Shown piece after piece: positions 1 to 8,116 of a stretch of 64,000 nt of DNA (positions within the stretch are counted from its first letter, which is position 1; each line of letters begins with the position of its first letter). Below the pieces are notes generated by a model that saw only the letters and a program-made list of their open reading frames with translations, ran no database searches and had not been told where the DNA came from. The stretch spans positions 5,790-69,789 of the forward strand of contig JBIQJI010000025.1 in NCBI GenBank assembly GCA_044507605.1, read 5' to 3'. The DNA comes from Thermopolyspora sp044507605. Lineage in GTDB: Bacteria > Actinomycetota > Actinomycetes > Streptosporangiales > Streptosporangiaceae. The translations under genes were made by a program, and so were the position numbers.

Positions 1-818
1 TCATGGACGAAGAGGCCGTGCGCCTGCCGCTGCTCGCCAAGATCGAAAAGCCGCAGGCGGTGGAGCGGCTGGAGGAGATCGTCGACGCCTTCGACGGCAT
101 CATGGTCGCCCGTGGCGACCTCGGGGTCGAGCTGCCCTTGGAGCAGGTGCCGCTCGTGCAGAAACGCGCCATCGAGCTGTGCCGCGAGAAGGCCCACCCG
201 GTCATCGTCGCCACCCAGATGCTCGACTCCATGATGAGTTCCCCGCGGCCGACCCGCGCCGAGGTCTCCGACGTCGCCAATGCCGTCATGGACGGCGCCG
301 ACGCGGTGATGCTGTCGGGCGAGACCTCGGTCGGCAGCCATCCGGTCGAGGCGGTCGCCACCATGGCCCGCATCGCGTGCGCCGTCGAGGAGGCGTCGCT
401 GCAGGCCCGCCACCATCTGGAGCGCATGCCCGAGACCACCGGCGGCGCCATCGCCCGCGCGGCGGCCGAGGTGGGCGCCATCGTCGGCGCCAAGGCCCTG
501 GTGGCCTTCACCATGTCGGGCGACACCGCCCGCCGGCTGGCCCGCTACCGCTCCCCGATCCAGCTGCTGGCGTTCACCTCGGCACCCGAGGTGCGCGGCC
601 AGCTCGCGCTCAGCTGGGGCGTGGAGACGTTCCAGGTGCCGTTCGTGCACCACACCGACGACATGGTGCGGCAGGTGGAGTCGGCCCTGCTGTCGCTCGG
701 CCACTGTGAGAAGGGCGACAAGGTGGTCATCGCCGCCGGGTCGCCCAGCGGCAGCGCGGGCTCCACCAATTTCCTGCGCGTGCACGTGATCGGCCAGGCG
801 GTCTCCAACACCGAGTGA
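1..818 (+). CDS. pyk: Pyruvate kinase, 3' portion (5' end outside window)
   Basis: Cytoplasmic glycolytic enzyme that converts phosphoenolpyruvate and ADP to pyruvate and ATP. Only the last 271 or so residues are present; the reading frame is open at the left edge, so the start lies upstream. Family motifs visible in order are LLAKIEKPQA, VARGDLGVELP (metal and substrate loop), VIVATQMLDSM and AVMLSGETSVG, followed by the roughly 140-residue C-terminal domain. A strong hairpin follows the stop codon, so the gene ends its transcription unit. The family assignment is secure; which paralogue it is cannot be told from a fragment. Confidence 0.97.
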   Translation, partial: MDEEAVRLPLLAKIEKPQAVERLEEIVDAFDGIMVARGDLGVELPLEQVPLVQKRAIELCREKAHPVIVATQMLDSMMSSPRPTRAEVSDVANAVMDGADAVMLSGETSVGSHPVEAVATMARIACAVEEASLQARHHLERMPETTGGAIARAAAEVGAIVGAKALVAFTMSGDTARRLARYRSPIQLLAFTSAPEVRGQLALSWGVETFQVPFVHHTDDMVRQVESALLSLGHCEKGDKVVIAAGSPSGSAGSTNFLRVHVIGQAVSNTE

Positions 819-834
819 CGGCCCGGACAGGACG

Positions 835-863
835 AAAGCGCCCGGCGAGGAGCCGGGCGCTTT
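835..863 (+). terminator. Rho-independent-like terminator after pyk
   Basis: A perfect 12-bp stem (835-846 with 852-863) surrounds a 5-nt loop, starts 17 nt after the pyk stop and ends in TTT. It also separates pyk from the oppositely oriented tRNA gene and could stop transcription from either side. Confidence 0.8.
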
Positions 864-872
864 GCCGTCTTG

Positions 873-947
873 TGCCCCGGGTGGGACTCGAACCCACACT
901 TTACGGGTTTTGAATCCGTTTCCTCATGCCAATTGGGATACCGGGGC
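873..947 (-). tRNA. tRNA with anticodon CAA (predicted tRNA-Leu), atypical short variable loop
   Basis: On the minus strand the 7-bp acceptor stem (GCCCCGG / CCGGGGC) pairs perfectly. The T arm is canonical (GTGGG TTCGAGT CCCAC), A14 and G18G19 are present, and the discriminator base is A73. The anticodon loop reads TTCAAAA, giving anticodon CAA for the Leu codon UUG. Oddities: the variable region is only 5 nt although leucine tRNAs are normally class II with a long variable arm, the D stem has only three clear pairs, and the last anticodon-stem pair is an A-C mismatch. CCA is not encoded. The 75-nt length fits a class I tRNA. The tRNA call is firm; aminoacylation with Leu is inferred from the anticodon and A73. 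Confidence 0.85.
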
Positions 948-1059
948 TTTAGTGATGTCGGATCTGGGTTTTACCTTATCAGACCCAAGATCAGGATACG
1001 GTTCGGCCGCGATGGACCGGGCCGCCACCCGACCGTGTTCCCAATGTAGCGGACGTCGG

Positions 1060-1065
1060 TACTCT
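1060..1065 (+). promoter_or_regulatory. -10 element TACTCT, leaderless promoter for the ANTAR regulator
   Basis: The TAnnnT hexamer ends 7 nt before the GTG at 1073, so transcription would begin at or next to the start codon. No Shine-Dalgarno sequence precedes the GTG and no good -35 is visible. Confidence 0.5.
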
Positions 1066-1072
1066 TCTGCTC

Positions 1073-1654
1073 GTGAGTACTCAGCGGCGCGTGGTGATAG
1101 CGGAAGACGAGGCCCTGATCCGCCTCGATCTGAAGGAGATGCTGGAGGAGGACGGATATGAGGTCGTCGGCGAGGCGGGTGACGGTGAGACCGCGGTCAA
1201 ACTCGCCGGCGAGCTGCGCCCCGACCTGGTGATCCTCGATGTGAAGATGCCGATACTCGACGGCATATCGGCGGCCGAGCGCATCGTGTCCGAGCGCATC
1301 GCGCCCTGCCTGATCCTCACCGCGTTCTCGCAGCGCGACCTGGTCGAACGGGCGAGAGACGCCGGCGCCATGGCGTACCTCGTGAAGCCCTTCACGAAAT
1401 CCGACCTGGTGCCCGCCATCGAGATGGCGGTGAGCCGCCACGAGGAGATCGTCGCCCTGGAGCGGGAGGTCTCGACGCTCGGCGAACGGCTGGAGACCAG
1501 AAAGCTGGTCGAGCGGGCGAAAGGGCTGCTCATGGCCCAGCACGGCTGGACCGAGCCGCAGGCGTTCCGCTGGATCCAGAAGGCCTCCATGGACCGCCGC
1601 ATGAGCATGCGGCAGGTCGCCCAGATCGTGGTCAACGAGACCTCCGGCGGGTAG
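1073..1654 (+). CDS. ANTAR-domain response regulator (PdtaR-like)
   Basis: A 193-residue cytoplasmic two-component regulator that would act on RNA rather than DNA. Residues 1-120 form a receiver domain: acidic pocket E11/D12, phospho-acceptor D56 in VILDVKMP, and K105 in YLVKPF. Residues about 124-187 form an ANTAR RNA-binding domain (KLVERAKGLLMAQHGW). This is the architecture of mycobacterial PdtaR (Rv1626). ANTAR proteins typically prevent termination by binding paired hexaloop hairpins in nascent RNA. No histidine kinase is adjacent, so the partner (PdtaS-like) would be encoded elsewhere. The GTG start is supported by a -10 element directly upstream, which suggests a leaderless mRNA. Confidence 0.93.
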   Translation: MSTQRRVVIAEDEALIRLDLKEMLEEDGYEVVGEAGDGETAVKLAGELRPDLVILDVKMPILDGISAAERIVSERIAPCLILTAFSQRDLVERARDAGAMAYLVKPFTKSDLVPAIEMAVSRHEEIVALEREVSTLGERLETRKLVERAKGLLMAQHGWTEPQAFRWIQKASMDRRMSMRQVAQIVVNETSGG

Positions 1655-1779
1655 CCGCCCGGCCCGATTCCGGCGGCGCGGGCACGCCCACCAGGCGAGG
1701 GGCCAGGTCAGAGCCATCGTCCGTTAAGTTGAGGACTTATTACGACTCCGCATCCAAGTGTCACCAGTTCTGATGCGCG

Positions 1780-1859
1780 CCTGGCCGGGCCTCGATCGGT
1801 TTTATACGTTTCGTGCATCCGATCGGGACTCGTCGGTTGTGCCGACTCTCCCGGCCAGG
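1780..1859 (+). promoter_or_regulatory. Candidate structured 5' leader (three-way-junction-like) before the binding-protein gene
   Basis: A perfect 10-bp inverted repeat (1780-1789 with 1850-1859) encloses two smaller hairpins: a 7-bp stem 1793-1799/1819-1825 and a 5-bp stem 1831-1835/1841-1845. The outer stem closes 3 nt before the AAGGAG ribosome-binding site of the substrate-binding-protein gene. If transcription starts upstream of about 1775 the RNA could fold as a three-way junction. A promoter-like TATACG inside the first inner loop offers the alternative that this is a DNA operator. I recognise no known riboswitch consensus. Confidence 0.35.
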
Positions 1860-1875
1860 CTGAAGGAGACTTTTA

Positions 1876-3183
1876 ATGATCCGCATTGCCCCCATCGGGC
1901 GGATGCTGGCGCTTGCGGCCGCCGCGAGCCTCGCCCTGACGGCCTGTGGCGGTGGCGGCGACGACTCCGCCGCTCCTGCGTCGTCGGCCCCGAGCTCATC
2001 GGCGCCGGCGTCGTCGGCACCGGCGGTCGCCACGGGCGACGGTACGTTGACCATCGGCACCCTGCTGCCCCAGACAGGTTCCCTCGCCTTCCTCGGCCCG
2101 CCCGAGTTCGCCGGGGTCCAGCTGGCGGTGAAGGAGATCAACGAAGCCGGAGGCGTGCTGGGCAAGGACGTCGTCGAGATCGACACCGACTCCGGTGACA
2201 CCTCCACCAACATCGCCTCCCAGTCGGTGGACAAGCTGCTCCAGCAGAAGGCCGACGTCATCATCGGCGCGGCCTCCTCGTCGGTGTCGCTGTCGGTGAT
2301 CGACAAGATCACGGGCGCCGGGGTGGTCCAGTTCTCCCCGGCCAACACCTCCGACCAGTTCACCACCTACAAGGACCACGGCCTGTACTTCCGTACCTCG
2401 CCGCCCGACGTCCTGCAGGGCCGCGTGCTCGGTAACCTCATCCTGGCCGACGGCAGCGCCACGGTGGGCATCCTGGCGCTCCAGGACGCCTACGGCACGG
2501 GCCTCGCCGACAACGTCGAGAAGACCGTGACCAGCGGTGGTGGCGAGGTCTCGGCGAAGGTGATCTACGACCCCAAGGCCCCCGACTACTCCGCCGACGT
2601 CGCCAAGATCAAGGCGGCCGACCCCGAGGCGATCGCGATCATCGGCTTCGACGAGACGAAGAAGATCATCCCTGAGCTGGTGAAGCAGGGCCTCACCGCC
2701 GACAAGTACAAGTGGTACTTCGTCGACGGCAACCTGCACAACTACGGCACCGGCAGCGACGGCTTCCCCAAGGGCACGATGAAGGGCGCCAAGGGCACCC
2801 AGCCGGGCGCGGCCGCACCCGATGACTTCCGCAAGAAGATGCTCAAGGTCGACCCCAAGCTCGAGGACTTCAACTACGGCCCCGAGTCCTACGACGCCGC
2901 CAACCTCACCGCGCTCGCCGCGGTCGCGGCCAACAGCGACGCGCCCGCCGACATCGCGGCCCACCTGAAGGAGGTCAGCGAGGGCGGCGAGAAGTGCACG
3001 GACTTCAAGTCCTGCAACGAGCTGCTGAAGGCCGGCAAGGACATCGACTACGACGGCGTCAGCGGTCCGGTCGAGTTCAACGACGCCGGTGACCCGGCCG
3101 AGGCCACGATCGGCATCTACCAGTACGGCGACGACAACAACAACAAGAACATCGACTACCGCAGCGGCAAGATCTCCGGCTGA
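1876..3183 (+). CDS. Branched-chain amino acid type ABC transporter substrate-binding lipoprotein
   Basis: A 435-residue extracytoplasmic solute-binding protein of the LivJ/LivK (periplasmic-binding type 6) family that would deliver a ligand to the LivHMGF-like importer encoded opposite. It has a lipoprotein signal peptide with lipobox LTAC and lipidated C24, then a Ser/Ala/Pro linker to about residue 55. The binding domain opens with GTLTIGTLLPQTGSLAFLG and spans the rest. An RBS (AAGGAG) lies 8 nt before the ATG. The ligand (Leu/Ile/Val, another amino acid, or a urea- or amide-like compound) cannot be fixed from sequence. It is transcribed alone, convergent with a small lipoprotein gene. 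Confidence 0.93.
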   Translation: MIRIAPIGRMLALAAAASLALTACGGGGDDSAAPASSAPSSSAPASSAPAVATGDGTLTIGTLLPQTGSLAFLGPPEFAGVQLAVKEINEAGGVLGKDVVEIDTDSGDTSTNIASQSVDKLLQQKADVIIGAASSSVSLSVIDKITGAGVVQFSPANTSDQFTTYKDHGLYFRTSPPDVLQGRVLGNLILADGSATVGILALQDAYGTGLADNVEKTVTSGGGEVSAKVIYDPKAPDYSADVAKIKAADPEAIAIIGFDETKKIIPELVKQGLTADKYKWYFVDGNLHNYGTGSDGFPKGTMKGAKGTQPGAAAPDDFRKKMLKVDPKLEDFNYGPESYDAANLTALAAVAANSDAPADIAAHLKEVSEGGEKCTDFKSCNELLKAGKDIDYDGVSGPVEFNDAGDPAEATIGIYQYGDDNNNKNIDYRSGKISG

Positions 3184-3203
3184 CGCCACGCGGCCACACG
3201 GCA

Positions 3204-3235
3204 GTGGGGCCCGGTCCACACGGACCGGGCCCCAC
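3204..3235 (+). terminator. Strong hairpin terminator after the binding-protein gene
   Basis: A perfect 14-bp GC-rich stem (3204-3217 with 3222-3235) with a 4-nt ACAC loop begins 20 nt after the stop. No long T-run follows, which is common for actinobacterial terminators. It lies between convergent genes and may work in both directions. Confidence 0.75.
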
Positions 3236-3348
3236 GTGCTCGTCGTCGTTCTGTCGTCTGTGCCGTCGTCGCCGGTGGTGTTCGTCGTCGTGGTGCGGCC
3301 GGGTGCCGGTGCCGCCGGGCCGCACCGGCTCGTGGCCCCCGCCCGGGC

Positions 3349-3861
3349 TCAGCCCGTGGCCGGAGTCCGGCCGCAGGCGGACACGGTGGCCGTGGCCGCC
3401 TCGCGGTATTCTCGCAGCAGCCCCGGCCGCAACGAAGACCGTGTGGCGGAGTTCGCGAGGGTCCCCGAGATCCGGGTCATCGTCTCGGCCGGCCCGGCCA
3501 GCGACGACGGCAGGCGCGCGGCGTACATGTCCAGGGTGCCCCGCAGGTAGCCGAACCGCCCCCGCACCGCCTCGGAGTACTTCTGCCGGTCCTCCTGCCC
3601 GGGGGGCAGCAGCAGCGGGTCCAGGTACCCGATGGCGGAGACCACCCTCGCGCAGGCGTCGTCGCTGACCTTGGCACCGGTCACGTACGTCGCGCCCGAC
3701 ACGGTCGTCGTCTCGGCGGCCGAACCGGTCGCCGACGCGACCGGCGTCGGCGGCGTGCCCTGGCAGGCGGCCACCGCCGGGAACACCGCCACCGCCAGCA
3801 CGGACAGGGCGAGCGTCCGGCCGCCATACGACCGCCGGACGCCGCGACGCGGCCTTTGCAT
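3349..3861 (-). CDS. Small putative lipoprotein, function unknown
   Basis: A 170-residue predicted secreted lipoprotein: positively charged n-region (RPRRGVRR), hydrophobic core LALSVLAVAVFPAV, and lipobox AVAAC with C33. A Thr/Ser/Ala linker leads to a helical domain from about residue 65 with two further cysteines (DDACARVV and SACGRT) that might form a disulfide. I do not recognise the family. The ATG at 3861 was chosen because it gives a complete signal peptide and has a GAGGA-like site upstream; a longer frame to 4032 would run into livF and lacks a signal. It sits downstream of livF with 41 nt between, so it could be the distal gene of the transporter operon. Confidence 0.75.
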   Translation of the reverse strand: MQRPRRGVRRSYGGRTLALSVLAVAVFPAVAACQGTPPTPVASATGSAAETTTVSGATYVTGAKVSDDACARVVSAIGYLDPLLLPPGQEDRQKYSEAVRGRFGYLRGTLDMYAARLPSSLAGPAETMTRISGTLANSATRSSLRPGLLREYREAATATVSACGRTPATG

Positions 3862-3902
3862 CGTGCGGACCCCGCTTCCTCTGGGCTGCGTTCGGGCTTG
3901 CT

Positions 3903-4745
3903 CTAGGCTTTGGCCAAGGTGCCCAGGTAGAGCTGGATCACCTTGGGGTCGTTGATCAGCTCGTTTCCGCTCGCGGTGTAGGCGTTGCGGCCCTGGTCGA
4001 GCACATATCCCCGGTGACAGATCTGCAGGCACCGCCGGGCGTTCTGCTCCACCATGACGACCGTCACGCCGGCGCGGTTGATCTGCTGGGCCTGGATGAA
4101 CACCAGGTCCTGCAGCTTCGGCGACAGCCCCGCCGACGGCTCGTCGAGCAGCAGCACCGACGGCTCGGTCATGAGCGCCCGGCCCATCGCCACCATCTGC
4201 CGCTCACCGCCCGACAGCGATCCGGCGCGCTGCTTGCGGCGCTCCTTCAGCGACGGGAAGATCTCGCAGACGAACTCGAACCGCTCCCGGAACTTCCCGG
4301 GCACCTGAAAGGCGCCCATCTCCAGGTTCTCCTCGATGGTGAGGCTCGGGAACACGTTGTTGGTCTGCGGGACATAGCCGACGCCGCGCGCGACCAGGGT
4401 GTGCGCCTTCAGGTTGGTGATGTTCTCACCCTTCAGGCGCACCGTGCCGCTGCGGATGTTCACCAGCCCGAACATCGCCTTGAGCAGCGTGGACTTGCCC
4501 GCGCCGTTGGGGCCGATGATGCCGATGAGCTCGCCCTCGCGGACGTACAGGTCGGTGCCGTTGAGGATGTTGACCCCCGGCACGTACCCCGCGTGCAGCT
4601 CGTCGCACCGCAGCACGGCGCCCTCGGCGCCCGCCAGGTGCTCGGAGCGGTCGGTGATGGCGGCGGACGACTCGGGCGCCTCGGCGGGCGCCGGCGCCTC
4701 CATCTCGATGGCCCTGTCGGCGGGCTCGCCGTTCGGCGCGCTCAT
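3903..4745 (-). CDS. livF: Branched-chain amino acid ABC transporter ATP-binding protein LivF-like
   Basis: A 280-residue cytoplasmic ATPase of a LivFGHM-type importer. Walker A GPNGAGKST, Q-loop YVPQTNN, signature LSGGERQ, Walker B VLLLDEPSAGL and a switch His region are present. The short C-terminus fits LivF rather than LivG. An unusual acidic, Ala/Pro/Glu-rich N-terminal extension of about 45 residues precedes the ATPase core. The start overlaps the livG stop in an ATGA (4742-4745), with an AAGGAAGGAG ribosome-binding site, indicating translational coupling. Last of the four importer genes. Confidence 0.94.
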   Translation of the reverse strand: MSAPNGEPADRAIEMEAPAPAEAPESSAAITDRSEHLAGAEGAVLRCDELHAGYVPGVNILNGTDLYVREGELIGIIGPNGAGKSTLLKAMFGLVNIRSGTVRLKGENITNLKAHTLVARGVGYVPQTNNVFPSLTIEENLEMGAFQVPGKFRERFEFVCEIFPSLKERRKQRAGSLSGGERQMVAMGRALMTEPSVLLLDEPSAGLSPKLQDLVFIQAQQINRAGVTVVMVEQNARRCLQICHRGYVLDQGRNAYTASGNELINDPKVIQLYLGTLAKA

Positions 4746-5848
4746 TCGGCTCCTTCCTTCGTGGCCTCGGCGCCCGATCCCCCGGCGCCGGGCCCTTCGG
4801 CGGCAGACCCTTCGGCCACGGACCCGGTGACGCTCTCGGCGGCGGGCACGGCGCCCGGCGCGCCGGCCGCGGCCTTCTCTCCGGCCCCCGGGACCGCCAG
4901 CTCGGTCTCGGCCTCGTGCAGCTGCCGGTCCTCCTCGTCGACCGACAGCGGCGCGTCGTGGTGGGCGCCCAGGTAGGCGTCGATGACGCGCTCGTCGGAC
5001 ATGATGGCGTCGGGCGGTCCCTCGGCGATGACGGCGCCCTGGGCCATGACGATGACCCAGTCGCTGATGTCGCGCACCATGTCCATGTCGTGCTCGACGA
5101 ACAGCACCGTCATGCCCTGCTCGCGCAGGTCCTTGACGTGGCTGAGCAGCGACTGGGTCAGCGCGGGGTTCACGCCCGCCATGGGCTCGTCGAGCATCAC
5201 CAGTTCCGGCCGCACCATCAGGGCGCGCGCCATCTCCAGCAGCTTGCGCTGCCCGCCCGACAGCGACCCGGCGAAATCCTCGCGCTTGGTGTGCAGCTTG
5301 AACCGTTCGAGCAGCTCCTCGGCCCGCTCGGTGATCTCCTCCTCCTGGGCGCGCCACAGGCCGGGGATCAGCGACCGGAAGAAGTTCTCGCCGCGCTGGT
5401 TCTGCGCGCCGAGCCGCATGTTCTCCAGCACGGTCAGCTTCGACAGCGCCTTGGTGAGCTGGAACGTCCGCACCATGCCCGCGCGGGCCACCCGGTGCGC
5501 CGGCACCCCGTTGAGCGACCTGCCGTTGAACGTCCAGGTGCCGGCGTCGGCGGTGTCGAACCCGGTGAGCTGGTTGAAGAAGGTGGTCTTGCCGGCGCCG
5601 TTCGGCCCGATCAGCGCGGTGATCGAACCCCGCTGGATCTCCACGTGTTCGACGTTCACGGCCGTGAGGCCGCCGAAGCGGCGCACGACGCCGTCGGCGA
5701 TCAGGATGGGATCGGGCTTGGGCACCCCGGGCTCGTGGGGCAGCTGCGCGAACGCGGCGAGGGCCGCCGCCCTGCGGCTCGGGACCGCGCCGTCGTCCGC
5801 CGGACCGGGCGGCGCGGTCGCGGAGGCACCCTTGTCGTCAGCGTGCAT
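4742..5848 (-). CDS. livG: Branched-chain amino acid ABC transporter ATP-binding protein LivG-like
   Basis: A 368-residue ATPase partner of LivF. Core motifs: Walker A GPNGAGKTT, signature LSGGQRK, Walker B LVMLDEPMAGVNP, H-switch VEHDMDMV. LivG proteins are usually about 255-290 residues; here about 45 N-terminal residues and an Ala/Gly/Glu-rich C-terminal tail of about 80 residues (after AYLGAHHD) are extra. The start overlaps the end of livM by 11 nt and the stop overlaps livF, so this is a tightly coupled operon. The long low-complexity tail faces the acidic N-terminus of LivF in gene order. Confidence 0.94.
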   Translation of the reverse strand: MHADDKGASATAPPGPADDGAVPSRRAAALAAFAQLPHEPGVPKPDPILIADGVVRRFGGLTAVNVEHVEIQRGSITALIGPNGAGKTTFFNQLTGFDTADAGTWTFNGRSLNGVPAHRVARAGMVRTFQLTKALSKLTVLENMRLGAQNQRGENFFRSLIPGLWRAQEEEITERAEELLERFKLHTKREDFAGSLSGGQRKLLEMARALMVRPELVMLDEPMAGVNPALTQSLLSHVKDLREQGMTVLFVEHDMDMVRDISDWVIVMAQGAVIAEGPPDAIMSDERVIDAYLGAHHDAPLSVDEEDRQLHEAETELAVPGAGEKAAAGAPGAVPAAESVTGSVAEGSAAEGPGAGGSGAEATKEGAE

Positions 5849-6830
5849 CGAGTGCGATCTCCCTCTTGTCGCCGTAGATTCCCTGAGGCCGGAACACGAG
5901 CAGCAGGATCAGCCCGAGGCCGACGAGCATGAACCGCACGGCGCCCACCTGGTTCACCGTCATGATCGAGTTCGGGATGATGCCCGAGCCGACGGCCTCC
6001 GACAGCGTGTTGCCGATGAAGACCAGCAGCACCCAGAAGATCGCGGCGCCCAGCACCGGGCCGAACACGCGGGCCGCGCCGCCCAGGATGACGATCGTGT
6101 AGGCGTAGAAGGTGAACTCCGTGCTGAACAGGTCGGGCTGCACCGACGCCTGGCCGAGGGCGAAGATGAATCCGCCGAGGCAGCCGATGAGACCGCCGAG
6201 CAGCAGCGCCTGCATCTTGTACGAGAAGACGTTCTTGCCGAGGCTGCGCACGGCGTCCTCGTCCTCCCTGATCGCCTTCAGCACCCGGCCCCACGGGCTC
6301 TTCATGAGCATGTAGACGAGTAGGCAGGACAGGATCGCCAGCACCCAGCCGACCGTGATCACCCACAGCTCCCGCTCGTCGAACGTGATGCCGAAGGCGC
6401 CGTAGCGGCCGTTGGGGTAGGGGTTGATGGCGAAGAACTGGCCGGAGAAGCCCTGCCGGCCGTCGGACCCGCCGAAGATGTCCTTGAACTTCACCGATCG
6501 GAAGATCAGCCGGACGATCTCGGCGGCGGCGATCGTGACGATCGCCAGGTAGTCGGCGCGCAGCCGGAGGGTCGGGATGCCGAGCAGGAAGGCGAGCACG
6601 ACGGTGCCGGCGAGCCCGATGGCGATGCCGAGCCAGAACGACAGGTGGAAGGTCGAGACGGTGACGGCCATGCCGTACGCCGCGACGCCGAGGAAGGCCG
6701 CCTGGCCGAAGTTGAGCAGCCCCGCGTAGCCGAACTGCACGTTGATGCCGATGGCGGCGAGCGCGTAGACGACGGTCTCGAGGCCGATCGCGGCCCGGAT
6801 CGTGGTGACGACGATGGTGTTCCAGTCCAT
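5838..6830 (-). CDS. livM: Branched-chain amino acid ABC transporter permease LivM-like
   Basis: A 330-residue integral membrane protein with about nine hydrophobic segments, forming the transport channel with LivH. Typical features are the N-terminal NVQFGYAGLLNFGQAAFLGVAAY stretch (helices 2-3), the cytoplasmic loop with the ATPase-coupling pattern around KAIREDEDAVRSLG, and the C-terminal FRPQGIYG. ATG start at 6830, only 2 nt downstream of the livH stop, so it is co-translated with livH. The family assignment is clear; substrate specificity is not. Confidence 0.94.
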   Translation of the reverse strand: MDWNTIVVTTIRAAIGLETVVYALAAIGINVQFGYAGLLNFGQAAFLGVAAYGMAVTVSTFHLSFWLGIAIGLAGTVVLAFLLGIPTLRLRADYLAIVTIAAAEIVRLIFRSVKFKDIFGGSDGRQGFSGQFFAINPYPNGRYGAFGITFDERELWVITVGWVLAILSCLLVYMLMKSPWGRVLKAIREDEDAVRSLGKNVFSYKMQALLLGGLIGCLGGFIFALGQASVQPDLFSTEFTFYAYTIVILGGAARVFGPVLGAAIFWVLLVFIGNTLSEAVGSGIIPNSIMTVNQVGAVRFMLVGLGLILLLVFRPQGIYGDKREIALDAR

Positions 6831-6832
6831 GA

Positions 6833-8116
6833 TCAGCCGATCCGTTCGCGGCGGCCCAGGATGCCCTGCGGCCGGACGAGCATGACGATGATGAGCACCA
6901 GCAGGGCGCCGACGGTCTTCAGCTCTGTGGGCACCACCAGCGTCGACAGCTGGATGAACAGCCCCACGACGATCGAGCCGACGATGGCGCCGAACGCCGT
7001 GCCGAGGCCGCCCAGGGTCACCCCGGCGAACACCAGCAGCAGGACGTTGAAGCCCATCATGTAGTTCACGCCCTGCGACAGGGCGAGCATGATCCCGGCG
7101 AGCGCCGCGACCGCGCTGCCGGCGGTCCAGATGATGCGCACGACCCGGTCGACGTTGATGCCGGACGATTCGGCGAGCGCGGGATTGTCCGCCACCGCGC
7201 GGGCGGCCTTGCCGGTGCGGGTGCGCAACAGCGCGAAGGCCACCAGCAGCAGCACGACGAGCTCGATGCCCATGGAGATCAGGCTCTTGGGAGTGGTGCT
7301 GATGGGTCCGAGCTGAATGCCCTGCTGGGCGTTGTACTCGGCGTACGGCTTGAACTCGCCGCCGAACAGGAACAGGAAGATATAGCGCAGCAGCAGCGAC
7401 AGGCCGATCGAAATGATCATCATGGCGATCAGGTTGCTGCCGCGCCGTCTCAGCACGCCCCAGAAGTAGCGATCCTGCAGATACCCGAACGCGCCGGCGA
7501 ACACGACGGAGATGACCGCCGCGAGCACCAGCGGAATGCCGATCGTCACGTTGAACAGATAGGCGACCAGGGCGCCGAAGGTCAGCAGTTCGCCGTGTGC
7601 GAAGTTGGTGAGCCCCGTCGTGCCGAAGACGAGCGACAGGCCGGCCGCCGCCAGCGCGATGATCAGACCCAGGTTGAGCCCTTCGAAGGCGAGGGGGGCG
7701 GCACGCTCCAGAAGCGACGGACCGGACTTCTCCTTCGCGGCGGCCGCCTTGGTGACCAGCGCGAACAGCACGACGCGGGCGTTGCCTTCGAACACCTGGA
7801 CGTTCAGGGTCGATCTATCGGTGAATTTGAGCTGCACGTTGGCGGGCAGCGTGTTGACGTCGAGTGTGACCTTGTAGTTGGCGGCCTTGGGAACGGGGAT
7901 CTCCCACTTCCCGTCGGCACCCGATGTGGCCTCTCCCACCGGTGCGCCGTCCTCGGACACCGCACTGATCTTCACGCCGTTCACCGGCTGGCCTTTTTGA
8001 ATTTCGAGCGTTCCCCGCAGCTTCTCGCCGTCGGCCAGCGCCGAGCCGGCGCCGATCGCGAGCAGGAAGACGAGCCCACTCAGAAAGGCCGTGAACGCGA
8101 TCACGGCTCTGCGCAA
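6833..8116 (-). CDS. livH: LivH-like ABC permease with an N-terminal extracytoplasmic beta domain
   Basis: A 427-residue permease, first gene of the importer operon. The C-terminal 290 residues are a normal LivH (GLTNFAHGELLTFGALVAY, coupling helix near KAARAVADNPALAESSGI, end VRPQGILGRRER). Unusually the protein begins with a cleavable-looking signal peptide (residues 1-28, ending GSALA) and a roughly 95-residue beta-rich module (DGEKLRGTLEIQKGQPVNGV, ATSGADGKWEIPVP) resembling carboxypeptidase-regulatory-like folds, which would lie outside the membrane. TTG start with GGGAG 5 nt upstream. No other start gives the signal sequence. Confidence 0.9.
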   Translation of the reverse strand: MRRAVIAFTAFLSGLVFLLAIGAGSALADGEKLRGTLEIQKGQPVNGVKISAVSEDGAPVGEATSGADGKWEIPVPKAANYKVTLDVNTLPANVQLKFTDRSTLNVQVFEGNARVVLFALVTKAAAAKEKSGPSLLERAAPLAFEGLNLGLIIALAAAGLSLVFGTTGLTNFAHGELLTFGALVAYLFNVTIGIPLVLAAVISVVFAGAFGYLQDRYFWGVLRRRGSNLIAMMIISIGLSLLLRYIFLFLFGGEFKPYAEYNAQQGIQLGPISTTPKSLISMGIELVVLLLVAFALLRTRTGKAARAVADNPALAESSGINVDRVVRIIWTAGSAVAALAGIMLALSQGVNYMMGFNVLLLVFAGVTLGGLGTAFGAIVGSIVVGLFIQLSTLVVPTELKTVGALLVLIIVMLVRPQGILGRRERIG

